A stretch of 64,000 nucleotides of DNA, taken from contig NC_089391.1 of NCBI RefSeq assembly GCF_003171515.1, forward strand, positions 1,240,001-1,304,000, given 5' to 3'. The notes under the pieces are model-generated. The model saw nothing but the letters and a program-made list of their open reading frames with translations. It did no database searches and was not told where the DNA came from. The DNA comes from Pyrenophora tritici-repentis (Eukaryota; Ascomycota; Dothideomycetes; Pleosporales; Pleosporaceae). Within the stretch, counting starts at the first letter, position 1, and each line of letters starts with the position of its first letter. A program made the translations under genes and the position numbers. This document shows, piece after piece, positions 34,194 to 46,167 of this stretch.

Positions 34194-37100
34194 CTATTCA
34201 AACGCGCCCCCAAGATCACTAAGCACACTCCTCACCCCCTTCTTCCTCCCACCCTCCACCTTCTTCCGCAACGCCTCCTTCCTCTTCCCCTCCTTCTTCT
34301 CCAGCAACGCCCTTCGCTCCGCCTCCCTAGCCTGCGCGTGGATATTGCTACGACCCGTGCCGCCACGTCTGACACTGCTTTCCTTGTTCGCACTGTTACT
34401 GCTATTACTCGACGCAGACCGCTCACTACTGATAGACAAATTACTAGTCGCCTGTCGAATGAGTGAGGGAACGCGGAAACCGGGTGTGCCAGCGGAGCTG
34501 CGTGAAGGTGCGTGGAAAGCTAGTGCTGTGCTATTTGCGGAGACGGACTCCTCAACTGTGGACTGTCGGCTTAGGGATAGACGGTCGATGATGGGTTTGC
34601 GCGCTGTTGTACGTGATGTCTGCAAGTCATCGTCGTTGTCATCGTCTTCCGCGTCAGAAAGTTGCGAGTCTGGGATTACGATACGTGGGTCTTCGATGAG
34701 CTCGGAAATCGAGTGCTTGACGTCGTCGACTGTCATCGGTTTGCGAGCTAAAGTGTCTAATGCGGCGGTGGGGCGCATGTGTGGAGGGGGGCGGTTCTCC
34801 TTTTGCAAGTCTGTAGACTTGCGCTTGAATGGACTGTTTGGAGCGGAAAGGTTTTGCGAATCACCGACTTGTGAGTCTGGGATGGGAATGTCGTTGCTTT
34901 GGTTTTGTGACTGTGACTGCGAGTCTGACATGTCCATGTCTGTTTCCTTTTCAGGCATGTTGAGGTAGTCGTACTCATCCTCGTCGGCAAAGTCGGCCAG
35001 TGTGTTGAAGAAAGCCTTCTTCTTCTCGTCGTCTGCAAGTGCCTTGACCTTTTGGTCTTGCAAAAGTGCATTGGTTTGCTTCTGGAAATCCGCACGCTTC
35101 TTGCGCTGGCGCAACTCGGCTTCGTCTTCAGAATCGGACATGTCGAAGCCATCATAGCCGCCATTTCTGCGCAGACCACCCTTACTTTTCATCTTCTTGT
35201 AAAGCTCAGCGAGTTGCTTCTCGTCGTCCTTTTTCGTTTTGTCGCTGTCATGTATTAGTAACTAAATTAAACCCGCAATAGAGACTGGATATCAACTTAC
35301 GCATAGAAGGCGGCAATCTGGCGCTCATCAACCTTGACATCGTCGTGGTCAATCATTTCCTTCAGCTCTTCATCTTCCTCACTCTCTTCATCATCACTAG
35401 CTCCTCCAAGACCAGCATACTCATCTTCAGACTCCTCAGCCTGCTCCATGACAGCCTCTCTAGCCATGCTTTTCTTCTTGTTGAATTCTTCCACAACCTT
35501 CGCCTTCTTGACTGCCTGTTGCATCTTCATGAAAGCATGTTTGCTAGGCTTGGGAGGGCGCTGAATGTCGTCTTCACTCTCATCCTCTTCGGTAGCAATG
35601 AGATCTTCTTCAACATCAGAAAGCTCAACAGCCTCCTCACGTCGCCCGCGTTGAAGCCTGCCCTTTTTCTGCTTGATGGGTGATTCGGCAATAGGCATCA
35701 TAACAGTGTCAATTGTCGACGGTGGCGGAGCAAGACCAACAGGAGAACGAGAGAAGGAAAAGCCTGCATCTTGAGTCGGTTCAAAGTCCTCAACTTGTGT
35801 GCTGGGGAGGGCAGGTGGGCTCTTGGCTAGCTGGTCAATGCCCAGGCTGAACTGAGATTCGACAACCGCATGCGAAGGCTTCTGTGGTGACATCAAGGAC
35901 TGGCTGTTGGGAACCAAAAAGTCTGAAGCTTGGCTGAAGTTCGGGCCAGGCTGAGTTTCTGGTAGATTTCGCAAAAAGGCCAGAGAATCTTGCTCAGTGT
36001 CAACGGCGCCTACAGGTTGCGAACCAGCCTCGAGTTCGGCCATTGTGCCTGCAAACATTTGGGTCAGGCCTAGCCCGGCGTCGGTTTTCCCGAAGCCAAA
36101 GGCAGCCATCGCATCCGTTGGCGTAGCTGGTTGAGTGGGTGTAGCCTGCTTTGGTGCCTCTGCATCGCTCTCATCATCATCGTCGATGACTCGTTTGCGA
36201 GCTCGGTTAACAGTCTGCCTTCGGACAGGTATATCGATCTGATCGTCCTCCATGTCGACGTCCTCGTCAGCATGGTCTTCATCAGCCATGCCATCGATGA
36301 GGTCATTGGCCTCATCTACCTCGGTTGCTTCACCATCGTCGGCATCTGCGAGGTCTTCGTCCTCGGAACCTGAAAGCTCAACTTCAGCATCTTCTTGGTT
36401 CTCGTCCTCCCCTTGGGCTGCATCTTCATCCCCACTGGCGACATAGTCGCCATCTTCCTCATCACTAGAGGGGAGGTCATCTATGGTTTCGCCGTTCTTC
36501 TTGGCTTCTTTCCTCTCCATCTTGGCAAGCTCAAGGTCTTCCTGTCTCTGCTTCTCGAGCAGCGCCACCATGTCGTCGATCTCAACCTGGCGCTTCTCCC
36601 TCTCCTCATCGGTTTCAGGTTTGAGGCCTCGCTTGACAAGGTCGGCGATCCTCTCTTCTCGCGCTCTTGCAGTTTGCTGACGAGCTTTGAGCGCCAATGA
36701 CAACTCCATTTCAGCACGAGTGACCGACTTTTGCCCCTTCTTGCTTCTTTGTGGAGACTTTGAGATTTGAGCAAGGGCACGGAGTGTTACATGGGTCCCA
36801 ACATTATCCTGCTTCTTTGTAGGCAGGCGGTCAAAGACAGGAAACCTGCTCTTCGGCTGTTCTACCCGTGGCTCATCGTCCGAATCAGAGAGTTCTACCA
36901 TGGCATCTTCAGAAGTATTTTTCATGTCCACCCTGGCATTCTGTACCATGACCGGCTCTGTTTGTTTCATCCAAGGATGCGCGGGCAAATGTTGGAACTC
37001 GGGAGCTCTTCCTTTGCCCTTGTCAACTTTAGCATGATCTTGGTTGTCGGGTGGTGCAATGAGTGTTTGTTGATCCACAGATGCCGTCATTGTTTGTAGG

Positions 37101-38155
37101 GCGGCTTCTTCTCTGGGTGGGCTTGCTGGAGGAGTGTCGCGGATCTGATTTGCCTCTGCATCAGATGAAGCGAGCGCCGAACTCGGCTCTGGTGTCGGGA
37201 GTGCTATTGGTTCGGCGTTGGGCGCATTATAATTGAACTTTTTGAACAAATCCTGTGTCGTGAAACGTTTCTTAGTCTTGGCTTGGTGGGTAAGCTGCAT
37301 GTTTCGGCTTATGCGCTGCTGATCGCGAGCCATTGCCTCCATAGCTTTCTTGCCTGCTCTTCGAGTTGGCTTAGCATGTTGGGTAAGCCGCCGGCTATTC
37401 TCGCCATCAGAGTGACTGTCTTCATCCTCTTGACGCCGCGCAGTCTTCTTCGGCTTTACTTGCCCCGCTTCTTCCTCCCGTTGTTTCGCCAGCCTTTCCT
37501 CTCGAATGCGTCGTACTCGCTCTTGAAGGTCGGCATCGTGTGTGGACCGCGATGATTCATCTGATTCGGAGCCTGCATCCGCTGATCGTCGAGGCTGCTT
37601 CTTCGCTGGTGAGGGGCCAGGAGTGACGAACAGACCTGGCGATGATCGCCGTGACCGCATGCCAGGCGATGGGGAAGCACGGGGGCTAACAGTATTTGTT
37701 CTTTCAGCGATGGGTTTGCGCACATTTGCACGCACGGGCATCTCATCCTCATCCTCACTACTTTCAATGGTAGCTACGATTGGTGTTTCTGGTGGTGCTT
37801 CTTGTGGTGCCAGCTGGACCGACGCTGAAGTTTTGCTGGCAGCAAGTCGCTTTTTCATGAGTTCATATGCATCCTCTCCATCGCTCTCGTCTTCGTTTGT
37901 CTCATTATCGTCGATTTGTAACCTTGACATTGTAAGGGGCTTCGCGCTGGCCTTCTCGGCAGGCTTGGTGATGGGCGCTTCATCTTCAGATGTTGAGCTC
38001 CCATTGTCGGATTCGGCCTCACTTTCTGAAGAATCCGAGGTCCGTTTCCGCAGAGCTGCTAGGAGCTTGGGACGAGGTTTGGTGGACGCGTCCGTTCCGC
38101 GTGCTGGAGAGGTCCGCATTGATGTAGTTGTTGGTGAACCGTTTGTTGAGGACAT
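34194..38155 (-). CDS. MRC1: MRC1/claspin, replication-checkpoint mediator
   Basis: Fork-associated protein that links stalled replication to the Rad53/Cds1 checkpoint kinase and supports normal fork speed. Exons 35301-38155 and 34194-35244; intron 35245-35300. Product 1,301 aa. The start MSSTNGSPTTTS (38155) is preferred over an in-frame ATG 90 nt upstream. The protein is highly acidic, Ser/Thr-rich and full of SD/SE runs, with many SQ/TQ dipeptides (kinase targets) in the middle (PSQ, NSQ, TQ). The conserved MRC1-like domain spans the splice site: DDVKVDERQIAAFYADKTKKDDEKQLAELYKKMKSKGGLR. A coiled, basic segment EEREKRQVEIDDMVALLEKQ lies at about 560-600. Large antisense frames inside this gene are shadows. 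Confidence 0.92.
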
Positions 38156-40731
38156 CTTATGGCACCTTGTATTAAGTATAGTTATTGGGTGCGTAATTGG
38201 GGGGTAGGTGGATGTTCGGATTCGGGATGTAGTCGTGTCCCTCACGCAGTAGTGTTGTCTAGGAAACTCTAGACCCGAATCGAGAGATAAAGTGACTTCT
38301 CACAAGTATCTTAGGGTGCCACAATGAATAATTAGCAATTCGGAGTAATCGATATGTTCAATTGCAAAGCTCGTGGTGGGGGTCGGTCGTTGTGGAGGAC
38401 GCTTGGACTACGCGTGATTTTGGAAGTCGCGACCGCGACCGCGACGCGACCGACATGCGCCTACCACATGTGGCTCGTAAGTGGCGCTAAACCCCTTCCA
38501 CTCAGCGTGACAACCTCCACACCCGACCTCCAAAACCAAAAAATACTGCAGTCACATCACACAAAACATGTTGCACGTAGTACCTCGGAGACAGAAAGTG
38601 CTATTTTAGTTTGCAACACGGCGTTTCCTTTCTCGTTCTTTTTGAAAGTAGATGTCAAGTTGCGGAGATGTCTCCGACGACATGCTTACTTTACTTCCAA
38701 CGTTTGTCTGGTACTTACCCCAACCCTCGTCTTTCTCTCCTCTCGATCTGATCTGGTTGTAACCATATATAGCACAGGCCTGATTGAGCAGGTGGTTGGT
38801 TTCCGAAGCCTGGCCGTCGCAACCCTGGGCCCACGTCCCTATATGCCGACACATGTGTGTTTATCCATTTACCCTAAATTTCAATCGTTGATGCATCCCT
38901 ATTGCTCGCGTCTGGGGGTTACGAAACGAACGACGGTGCGGGCAAGTGATTGGCTGCGTGGACTACACATGTCCGTCTTACGAAGGCTCAGCCCTATGTC
39001 CCTTTTCTTATTTGTTACCGGGCAGTGCGTGCACCCGCTTCAAGAGGTGGTCCGCGACGGCGCTACCCAAAGCATCAGCAGCATGAACGCATGCTTCCAT
39101 GTAATTTCTTTACCCACTCGGCTGACTGTTTCGTGTTTGGGGTGGAGATTCAACAGGTGACGATGGATGTGGAGGCGGGTTGTGTGTCAGTCGCTTTGGG
39201 ACAGTCTGCTTAGAATAGGCCTACTCAACGCTCAACGTGTGCCAAGGCTGTGGGAAGAGTGGGGGCATATGTCGTCGGGTCTAGCATCTACAGTGGGCTC
39301 GCATAAATTCTGACACTGACCGGAGACCTGTCGCACGGCCACGGCCGCACGCCACCGCGCCGCAGAAGATCCGCTTGGTCAGCTCATCGTCTACAGACTG
39401 TCAGAGTATGGTAGGCCGACAATTACAGCGGGCGCGTTTCGACTTATGCCGTGGTTGGATATAGGCGGCAAAGCCATGATGGTTGTGCACGGAGAGGTAC
39501 GGTATGGAAGTTGGGACCGGACCATTGCGTTCGGCCAAAAATAGCCCCCAGCAGTACCCCAGAAAGACGGCAGCCAGCTAGGCGGATCGGGCAAGGAAGA
39601 CATCACCTTGAGGGCTCCCAACGACGGCAGCAGCGATCATTCGAGGTTATGCGGGATCTGCACAAGTCCTTGGCTTATTTCGCGCCTCCAAAATGACGAC
39701 ACTGATGCCATGAGTAGCGGGCAGCGGGTCTGCAGCAGAGTGGAGTGGAGCGGGCAGCGCAGTGGAGCAGTGGAGTCGCAGGCGCAAAGTCAGCCAGAGC
39801 CCCAGCAAGCATCAAGTCGGTCGTCTTCAGTACCGTACAGTAACTACCGGACCGGACGGGCTTCGCCGATTCGGCATTCCGCATCGCATCGTGAGGGTGA
39901 GAAAGAGTTGTTGTTCTCTCGCAACGCAACACATCAGTTTCAGGCATCCTCTTCAATGCGAGGCAACTACCACGCCTGAGCATCATCCAACTCCAACTCC
40001 TTGCGTTGCACTGCCACGCGAACCACATTTTTGCAGGCTGCACTGAGACGCGGCGCGGGCCAATGACCTTCTCGTTGGCGCCTCGCTCCCATGGCCATGG
40101 CTGCGATGATGGTGGGGTGCGCGCTGGATTTCACGGTACGACAGCCTTCAGAATGGCGAGCAGATGGGCGTTTCACCTGCACCGCTAAATTACCCCTGAG
40201 CAAGCTGGTCTAGGGACGCGGCGCTGGGGTCCCTGCAGCGCCGTCGCGGCGATCTCCCATTGAAGCATCGGGCGCTTGACGCGTCCTAGGCTGGACGTCG
40301 CAACACGAGCGAGAGGCGTCACAACAAGATTGTTGCGTTCGGCTGAATGCGTCTGGCCTGCACCATGTGCATCTACATGCTACATGAGCCAGGGCCGAGC
40401 GCAGGACGGACGGCACCCGTCGAGGGCATGCGTGCCTGCATGCCAAGGCAGTCTCCTAGTGCCTTCTTGAAACCCGTGAAACAGACCACGGATCTTGCTC
40501 TTCTAAACAAGAGCCATCCGTCTCCGCCCGGGAAATTGGACGATCAATGTCTTCCTGACGGCCTAAGATCCGAGCTTATACCCATCTGTCTATCGTCAAA
40601 AGCTTCTCGAACGCTTCCATTTCGCGCGCATCCGCCTCCCTTTCATAGCGACAACAGCTCTGCCCGCCCAATACGGCCCGTGAACCCCCAATCTCCGGCA
40701 TGATACTGGCTGAGGCACGCACTTGAACACC
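38156..40731. other. Intergenic region (2.6 kb)
   Basis: Holds the MRC1 promoter and that of the zinc-finger gene. An open frame of 268 codons at 38354-39160 (+) has no recognisable family pattern, and I do not call it. A short GC-rich near-repeat (gaccgcgaccgcgacgcga) lies at about 38431-38449. Confidence 0.45.
38410..38415. promoter_or_regulatory. ACGCGT (MCB-like) upstream of MRC1
   Basis: The MluI cell-cycle box ACGCGT, the known site of the G1/S factor MBF, lies 255 bp before the MRC1 start. A GACGCGA variant sits about 30 bp further upstream. MRC1 is expected to be a G1/S gene, so the placement makes sense; a chance match is possible. Confidence 0.35.
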
Positions 40732-42694
40732 ATGGAGGCCGACGAGTCTCAACTGTACCAATTTAGCACCCCTCAGCAGAGCAACAGCTTCAAACGAGCC
40801 CGCCGCAGTCTCCAGAGCACCACGCCCTTGAGCAGCGTCACTGAGAGCGTCACCTCGTCGCCCAGGCACTCTGGCCAGAACCAATTCGCGCCTCAGCTCT
40901 TCGATCACATCAATGCGCTCAAGCATCTCGATGACCAGCAGATCCTCTCACTCCTATCCGCCGCCCGCAGCAATGGAGGTCAGTCGAACTTCGCCTCTGA
41001 CGGCCAGGCCATGTTTGCTCACGCATTCCCAGATGGCATGCGTCGTTCTGCCGCAGACAGGTCGTCCATGTCGACCGTCGGGAGCCGCGCGTCCTCTTAC
41101 TTGAGCGTGCCGTCGAGTAGAGTACCCAGCATGCTCTCCGACCCGCGCTCCTCTATCGCATCCACAGACTCTTCCTTTACCCACTACAGCGCCGCTTCGT
41201 CGCGTCTCTCCACTGCTTCTTCCCGCCTCTCCACTCTCTCCACCGCATCGACGCCCGCGCCCAAGAACTTTGCCTGCACCTTTTGCGACAAAGCCCTCAA
41301 GTCAAAACCCTACTGGAAGTCGCACGAGGAGGAGTTCCACGAGCAACGGCTCACATGGCGATGCCCCGATTGCGAACAAATCTTCCATGCGGGGAAGCGT
41401 TTCCGTGAGCACCACACAAAGCTACACGTACGTATTACATGACATCTCCCCTTTTTGCTGCGCTAACACACACTAGGGCTGCGAACACTGCAAACAACCA
41501 AGGGAAAGTGGCCAACCCACTAGCAGGAAAGCGTCGCCATGTGTCAAGAAATACGAGATTGTCATGCACGACAAAGACGCTTGGGGTTGTGGCTTCTGTG
41601 CTTGTCTACTGACCACATGGGAAGAGAGATGCGAGCACATCGCCCTCCACTTTGAAGAAAAGGGCGCATCCAAGTGGAACTTTACCAACGTCGTCCTCGG
41701 TCTTCTCAAACAGCCAGAGGTCTCGAGCGCGTGGAACCAGATGATGACAGATCGCCACGGCGACGAATCAAACTGGCCGTCGTTAGCATGGGAGTCTAAA
41801 AAGTGCAACCGTCTACGGTACAAGCTCGAGACAAAGTGGGATACGCGCGTGTTCGACATTGAGAAGTTGGTGCAGGACACCTACGACTTGGCCGAAATCG
41901 AAGTCAAAGACGTCGTCGAGCCGACCACTGAGTCCACACCTGACGTTTCAGAGCCGGCGGATAACAGCCAAGGCGAGATGGTCGAATTCAAACTGGAGCA
42001 GAACGACTTTGTAAACGACAACAGGCTCCAGAGCTCACATGGGCTATCTCAAGAGCACATGATGATGGATATTGATCCGGTGGATCCACCGCAGCAGATG
42101 CATCATCAAGACATGCAGCAGTCACAATGGCCTGTCAGCAGCAACATATCTCACCAGAGCATGAGTGCAGCAACGGGCATGAGTGGATTTGGTGCTTTCG
42201 ACCCCAGCATGACCTCGATGCCGACAGATTTCTCACAACCAATGGCACAGAGCTTCCAACCACAAACACAGGGTTGGCCGAACGCAAGCTTCGCATCGAC
42301 GCCCGACCTGCTTAGCTATCAACAACCCGCACAATACATGGACTACCAGCAACCTAAAGAGATAGTTTCCGTTCCGACGTCGCAGTTCGCCAACTTTGGG
42401 CATTATCCACGGCAAAGTCTCCCACCCAACTTCCTCCAGCAACAGCAGCAACAGCAGGCGCCCAGCACGCCGCCGTCGCGTCGTTATATTCCCAAGCTGA
42501 TTAATATTTCCAACAATTCAAGTCATCGCGGCATCCAGATGGAGCAGCCACCACCCCCTCCGCCCAAGGATGAGCACCAGAACCGCTTCTCGCGACTCAT
42601 CATGAGGCGTCGTCCCAGCAACATCTCACAACACACCATGGTCGCGCACCGTGACATGGGCGGCACTTGGAGCGACGAGTTGAACTGGGGCTAA
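40732..42694 (+). CDS. C2H2 zinc-finger protein
   Basis: Putative DNA-binding regulator. Exons 40732-41427 and 41477-42694; intron 41428-41476. Product 637 aa. The first 180 residues are Ser-rich, with repeated SRLSTASSRLST units. A classical finger CTFCDKALKSKPYWKSHEEEFH (about 182-203) is followed by CPDCEQIFHAGKRFREHHTKLH (about 211-232), which ends exactly at the splice site. Exon two continues with CEHCKQPRE and CGFCACLLTTWEERCEHIALHF (about 269-290), a pattern common in Pezizomycotina zinc-finger proteins of unknown target. The C-terminus is Gln/Met/Pro-rich (QQQQQQQAPSTPPSRR), as in activation domains. No target genes can be read from the context. Confidence 0.85.
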
Positions 42695-44411
42695 ACAGCC
42701 CGCATTGTTCCACGGCATCTTCATCGCATTATTTCGATGCAATCGGCTGGCCCGGCAACACGTGCACCACACTCTTTTTCAGAATACCAAAATAAATAAA
42801 GCACCACAAATAGGTGACTCCGAACCTCGCTCCGCTCACCCACAACCGACGCAGCGAGCTACACGCCACCTCTACGGAGCCCCCATATCACTCAATCACA
42901 TTCATACACACCCTTACATCTCATTTTACGTACACATTGGATTTTTCCAGCGGGACCAGGGATGGGGATGAGAGGTTATACCCATATATGCCAGCGTTTT
43001 GACTTTTTGTTGTTATGGATATCTACCCATTTCGCTTCTCCTTTTTTGTTCTTCCCCATCTTCTCGACAAACCCCCCCCCGTACGTAGTGTCTTAAACTG
43101 TGTTTCCCTTGACTACAACAAGATATCCTAATACTCCACCGTGTGTTTTTTCTCTCTCCTCTATACAAATTCTGCAACACATCCACTCAACTTGAATGTG
43201 AACTTGACAGCAACCCAATGGCGGAACTCTCGGCGTCTTGGTCGGGGAGATCCTAGAGGCTTGTATGTAATCATCATAGCGGGAATGGCATATAGCCTTG
43301 GGATTAATACGTGATGACATTAAACAAGGTTACCTAGGGGATACCACCACCGGGCCAAGCTCCTACATTCAGGAAACCTTCCTGGAACAAAGTTTCCCTA
43401 CTTTTCCCCATATCACGCGTCATGCTATCACCATCGTATCATTCTAACCGCGCGTTATTCGCCACTCATCACTAACGTAATTCCCCTTGGCTACCAATGT
43501 GCGTTGTCCGCTTTCTTCCTGCCATGGTCCTTGTTCAGACAACTTACTTGACATGCTGGGGTTAGCAGGTCGCGGATATCAGTCTACGGCTTTGATCCCG
43601 ATAACCACGGTGTTACGAGTCCGGTCAAGTGGAGTGAGGTGCCACTAGTTGGATGCGCGGTGGATCCTCCGTGGCGTAACGGAGCCGCACTAGCGCAACC
43701 CAGTAGTAGAGCAAAAAAGTAAAAAGGGCCGACCGAACGGCAAAAGGAAAGTGTTAGTGCGTGGAAGGTAGGAACGGGGTAGACCATGTTACATGCGGAT
43801 GTGGTAAGACGGAAATGGGGGTTTTGCGAAGTTTTCATTCGAGGAAGTACATACTGTTCAGACACTGTGGGAACGAGGATGCCTGGCTATTGATACAAAC
43901 TTTTGAGTAAGAGGAGAGACCGGCTACGAGGACGTGTGGACACTATAGCACCTAGATGTACCAGACCCCAGGCTCAAACAAGCAGCCTTGTCGTCTCCAA
44001 ACTTCCTTCTTCCCCGCACCATGACTCTCCCATCGTCGATTGTAGATCCCCCAGGACAGTGAATCCTCACGATCCCACACAAGAAAAAAGACGTGTCTGA
44101 AATCCCATACCTCCTCACCGATTCTCGAAAAGCAAGTAAGGAACAAAAAAAGAAACCCCAAGAAGAAGACTAAACAAACACCACATTCTACTAACCTACA
44201 GCTCAAACAAAAAAAAACCCCCATCCGGGGGAACAAACGTTCCCATCAAGCAAACCACCCACCCACCTAAGCTGACCCTGTCACAACCAGGGTTGCTGCG
44301 TCAATAATGGCACTCTCCGTCAATTGTCGTCATTTACGATGAATGACGAAGGGACAGCAACACTGAGATTCACAACCCCATGCGCCATACAAGCCCTCTC
44401 AATAACCGCAT
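42695..44411. other. Intergenic region (1.7 kb)
   Basis: Contains the 3' UTR of the zinc-finger gene, then a stretch with short random frames only. Several homopolymer runs (C8 at about 43073, A7-8 at about 44210). No repeat, tRNA or gene recognised. Confidence 0.45.
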
Positions 44412-46167
44412 TTAACTCCCTAACCTCGCTAACCTCATGTCCCACCAAGTCCGCAAACCCCTCGTCTCAGCCGGCGTAGAACGCGTCAGCATAACCAACG
44501 CCCTCAGATACTCCTCAAACTGCTTCCGATACTTCCCCATCACATCCTCTGCCTTTGCCGGTTCCTCGTCTTCAAACTCATCCTCAACACCCACCTGCAC
44601 GATGTCGAGTTCAAACAAAGCCCTCGCGCCCTGCAGACAATTCACCGTCTGGGTGAAGTTCAGAATCTGGCGCTGAGAACACACAAGCTCGTAGTCGCGC
44701 CAGTTCCCCTTTTCAAACACGAGGGGTGAGGCTTGAGGCGAAAACAGTGGCGACGTTCTTGACCGCCGGGTGTAGGTGCTGGTAAGGTGAGTCTTGCGTG
44801 GTTGTGATCTCGGCACTGAAACTGAGGAGGTCGATGAGCTTGGTGGCGTGGGGGGCGAGGTGGAGAGGGTGCGCGCCGAAGGTTTTTAGGACCGTGGTTA
44901 GTTGGGTGTGGGTGGAGGGAGGGGGATTTTAGACCCGAGAGGGAGGCAAGGAGACGGCCTTTTTCGAGGGGGGGATAGTTTGATGATGGCGGTGGTGGCG
45001 AGGATGAGGGAGGTCAGGTGGGCGACTTTTTGCTTGGTTTGGGAGCGGGGGGGAGAGGGTGGTTGGCGATTTCGAGGGAGCATCGGGGTTTTTCTCGCTA
45101 TGAGCGGCTTTCTCCTTGGCATCTTGTGCCTTCTGCTGCTCGGGAAGCTTGTCCGCCATCTTCTCGGCTTCTGCCTTCGCAGCTTGCACCTCCTCTTCGC
45201 GTACCTTGACGGCACCCTCCCGGCTGGAGACAGCAGCCTCGCGCTCGGCAAACTCCTTTGCCCGAGCGTCTGCTGCCTCCGTCTGCCGGGAGCGGCTACC
45301 TTCTTCAAGGGCAGTGAGATGCTGAAGGATGTTCTCGTTCATCTGCCTCTGCTCGATCTGAGCCTGAGTCCTCGCTGCCTTCTCCTCCATGATCATGCTC
45401 ATGAGTGACTTGATGCCATTGATGGGGGAAGGAGTGGCCTTTTGGCGAGTTGTAGACAGCTCCGGAGAAGGTGTGTCAGGCACCTCATGCGCTTCGGCAC
45501 CCGCAAGCCTCATGATGCTTGCGAAGCTGGTGTGCGCAGGCGGCGATGGGGTCCACGACTTTGGAGTAGACCCTCCACTACCGACAGGCCCGGAGACCAT
45601 CGATAGTGGAGAGGACGTCGTGGGAGCAGAGGAAGTCGATCCTGGCGACGACGTGGTGGATGATTCGTGCCTCGACGAGGACTTTGGAGGTGTTGGAGAC
45701 GACAGTATTGGAACTGGGGGTTCGTCGGTGGTGGTCTTGATGGGAGTTGACGACTCCGACGCCTCAAGAGGAGCCTGCTCTGGAACGGACGGCCTCTCAT
45801 GGGGAGCCTGGGTGGATGGTGCCTGGGCGGAAGAGGGCGACATCGGTTCGGCTGGATATGACGTGAACCGGCGAAGGCCTTCATTCCAGTAGCGAATGTC
45901 ATCCGGAAGCTTCTTGACAGACTCGTTGAAAAACTCGATGCACACCTGGACCTCTTCCTAGTAGCGGTCAAGAGATCCGTGCACTTTGTACCTTCCGTAG
46001 AAGAGGCATTCAATCTCGCCGATGTACTTGGTAAGGGTCCCGCGCGACAAGTTCAAGGTGGGCTCATCCGACGGCTCCTTGGGGAACTTGTGGAAGACAG
46101 CGATGATGGCTGCCTTGATCTTGGCGACGTACGGACGGCGGTCCTGGTTCTCGAGCTTGAAAACCAT
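44412..46167 (-). pseudogene. Decayed coiled-coil protein gene (stop plus frame changes)
   Basis: I do not recognise the family. Reading from MVFKLENQDRRPYV (46167) the frame is protein-like (LSRGTLTKYIGEIECLFYGR) but meets an in-frame TAG at 45958-45960. It then continues in the same frame with EEVQVCIEFFNESVKKLPDDIRYWNEGLRRF. A Ser/Pro-rich stretch follows, then a coiled coil (AKEFAEREAAVSSREGAVK). Near two G7 tracts (45047-45053 and 44968-44974) the protein-like signal moves to other frames: QKVAHLTSLILATTAIIKL, then LEKGRLLASLSGLKSP. A further shift near 44730 leads to FEKGNWRDYELVCSQRQILNF and a tail ending WWDMRLARLGS. A clean splice explanation for the TAG was sought and not found (candidate introns would be under 35 nt or out of phase). 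Either a recently inactivated gene, two neighbouring fragments, or partly assembly error in the G runs. Confidence 0.55.

Noticed and set aside
34345..34968. 207-codon open frame antisense to MRC1
   Set aside because: Low-complexity Leu/Ser string produced by the reverse of acidic Ser-rich codons.
37542..38207. 221-codon open frame antisense to the MRC1 5' end
   Set aside because: Shadow of the Ser/Asp-rich MRC1 N-terminus.
38354..39160. 268-codon open frame on the plus strand in the MRC1 upstream region
   Set aside because: No recognisable family, domain or signal, irregular composition, and it covers the probable MRC1 promoter. It could be re-examined with transcript data.
45958..45960. 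TAG in the decayed gene considered as the end of an intron (CTACTAG)
   Set aside because: Donors in the right phase give introns of 27-34 nt, too short; the 70-nt alternative is out of phase with the following frame.
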